Source: Cyanothece sp. UBA12306 (GTDB lineage Bacteria; Cyanobacteriota; Cyanobacteriia; Cyanobacteriales; Microcystaceae). Taken from it: DNA of 5,602 nucleotides. The position numbers and the translations under genes are program-made. The stretch covers positions 4,594 through 10,195 of the forward strand of contig DLXW01000198.1 of NCBI GenBank assembly GCA_003448685.1. The letters run 5' to 3'. The notes under the pieces are model-generated. The model did no database searches. It saw nothing but the letters and a program-made list of their open reading frames with translations, and was not told the origin of the DNA. Below are positions 5,596 through 5,602 of the stretch, piece by piece. The number at the start of each line of letters is the position of its first letter. The first letter of the stretch is position 1.

Positions 5596-5602
5596 TAGGG
5601 GC

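Noticed and set aside
5412..5602. Possible coding sequence or cobalamin riboswitch at the right end
   Set aside because: All six frames carry stops near the edge (for example around 5562-5598), and no B12-box-like sequence or paired structure of riboswitch size is seen.

Overview
The window looks like a low-GC cyanobacterial chromosome. Three things point there: two exact copies of the cyanobacterial HIP1 octamer (GCGATCGC), a fused CbiE-CbiT protein and a CbiC/CobH protein of cyanobacterial type, and start codons without Shine-Dalgarno sequences throughout. A species cannot be named from the sequence. I see no phage, transposon, CRISPR, toxin-antitoxin, rRNA or tRNA sequence.

All six genes lie on the minus strand, so transcription runs from high to low coordinates. 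From the transcriptional start: a free-standing polytopic membrane protein of the UPF0104 / MprF-flippase-like family (4461-5411); precorrin-8X methylmutase cobH/cbiC (3797-4399); the bifunctional corrin methyltransferase-decarboxylase cobL/cbiET (2517-3773); a YraQ/ArsP-type permease (1353-2390); its usual partner, a TIGR03943/DUF1980 (YcgQ-like) membrane protein (495-1313); and the N-terminal 146 residues of a membrane-anchored protein with an SbsA/Big_5-type Ig-like domain, cut by the window edge (1-440).

The genes form two blocks. The cob block (with the UPF0104 gene 61 bp upstream of cobH) carries out two consecutive steps of cobalamin ring synthesis: CbiET makes (cobalt-)precorrin-8 and CobH/CbiC isomerises it to (cob)yrinic or hydrogenobyrinic acid. 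The permease block starts after a 126-bp gap that holds a candidate promoter and short dyads. It probably encodes a two-part transport system whose substrate is unknown; both proteins carry conspicuous cysteine motifs. Hand-counted GC differs between the blocks (about 47-50% in sampled stretches of the permease block, 27-28% in sampled stretches of cobL).

The 191 bp upstream of the UPF0104 gene contain no coding sequence. They hold an NtcA-like GTA-N8-TAC palindrome, a 9-bp direct repeat with 22-bp period, two small dyads, and at the very edge a short heptamer repeat. No clear rho-independent terminator or cobalamin riboswitch was found. The window is mostly ordinary; the least understood part is the cysteine-bearing permease pair and its control region.
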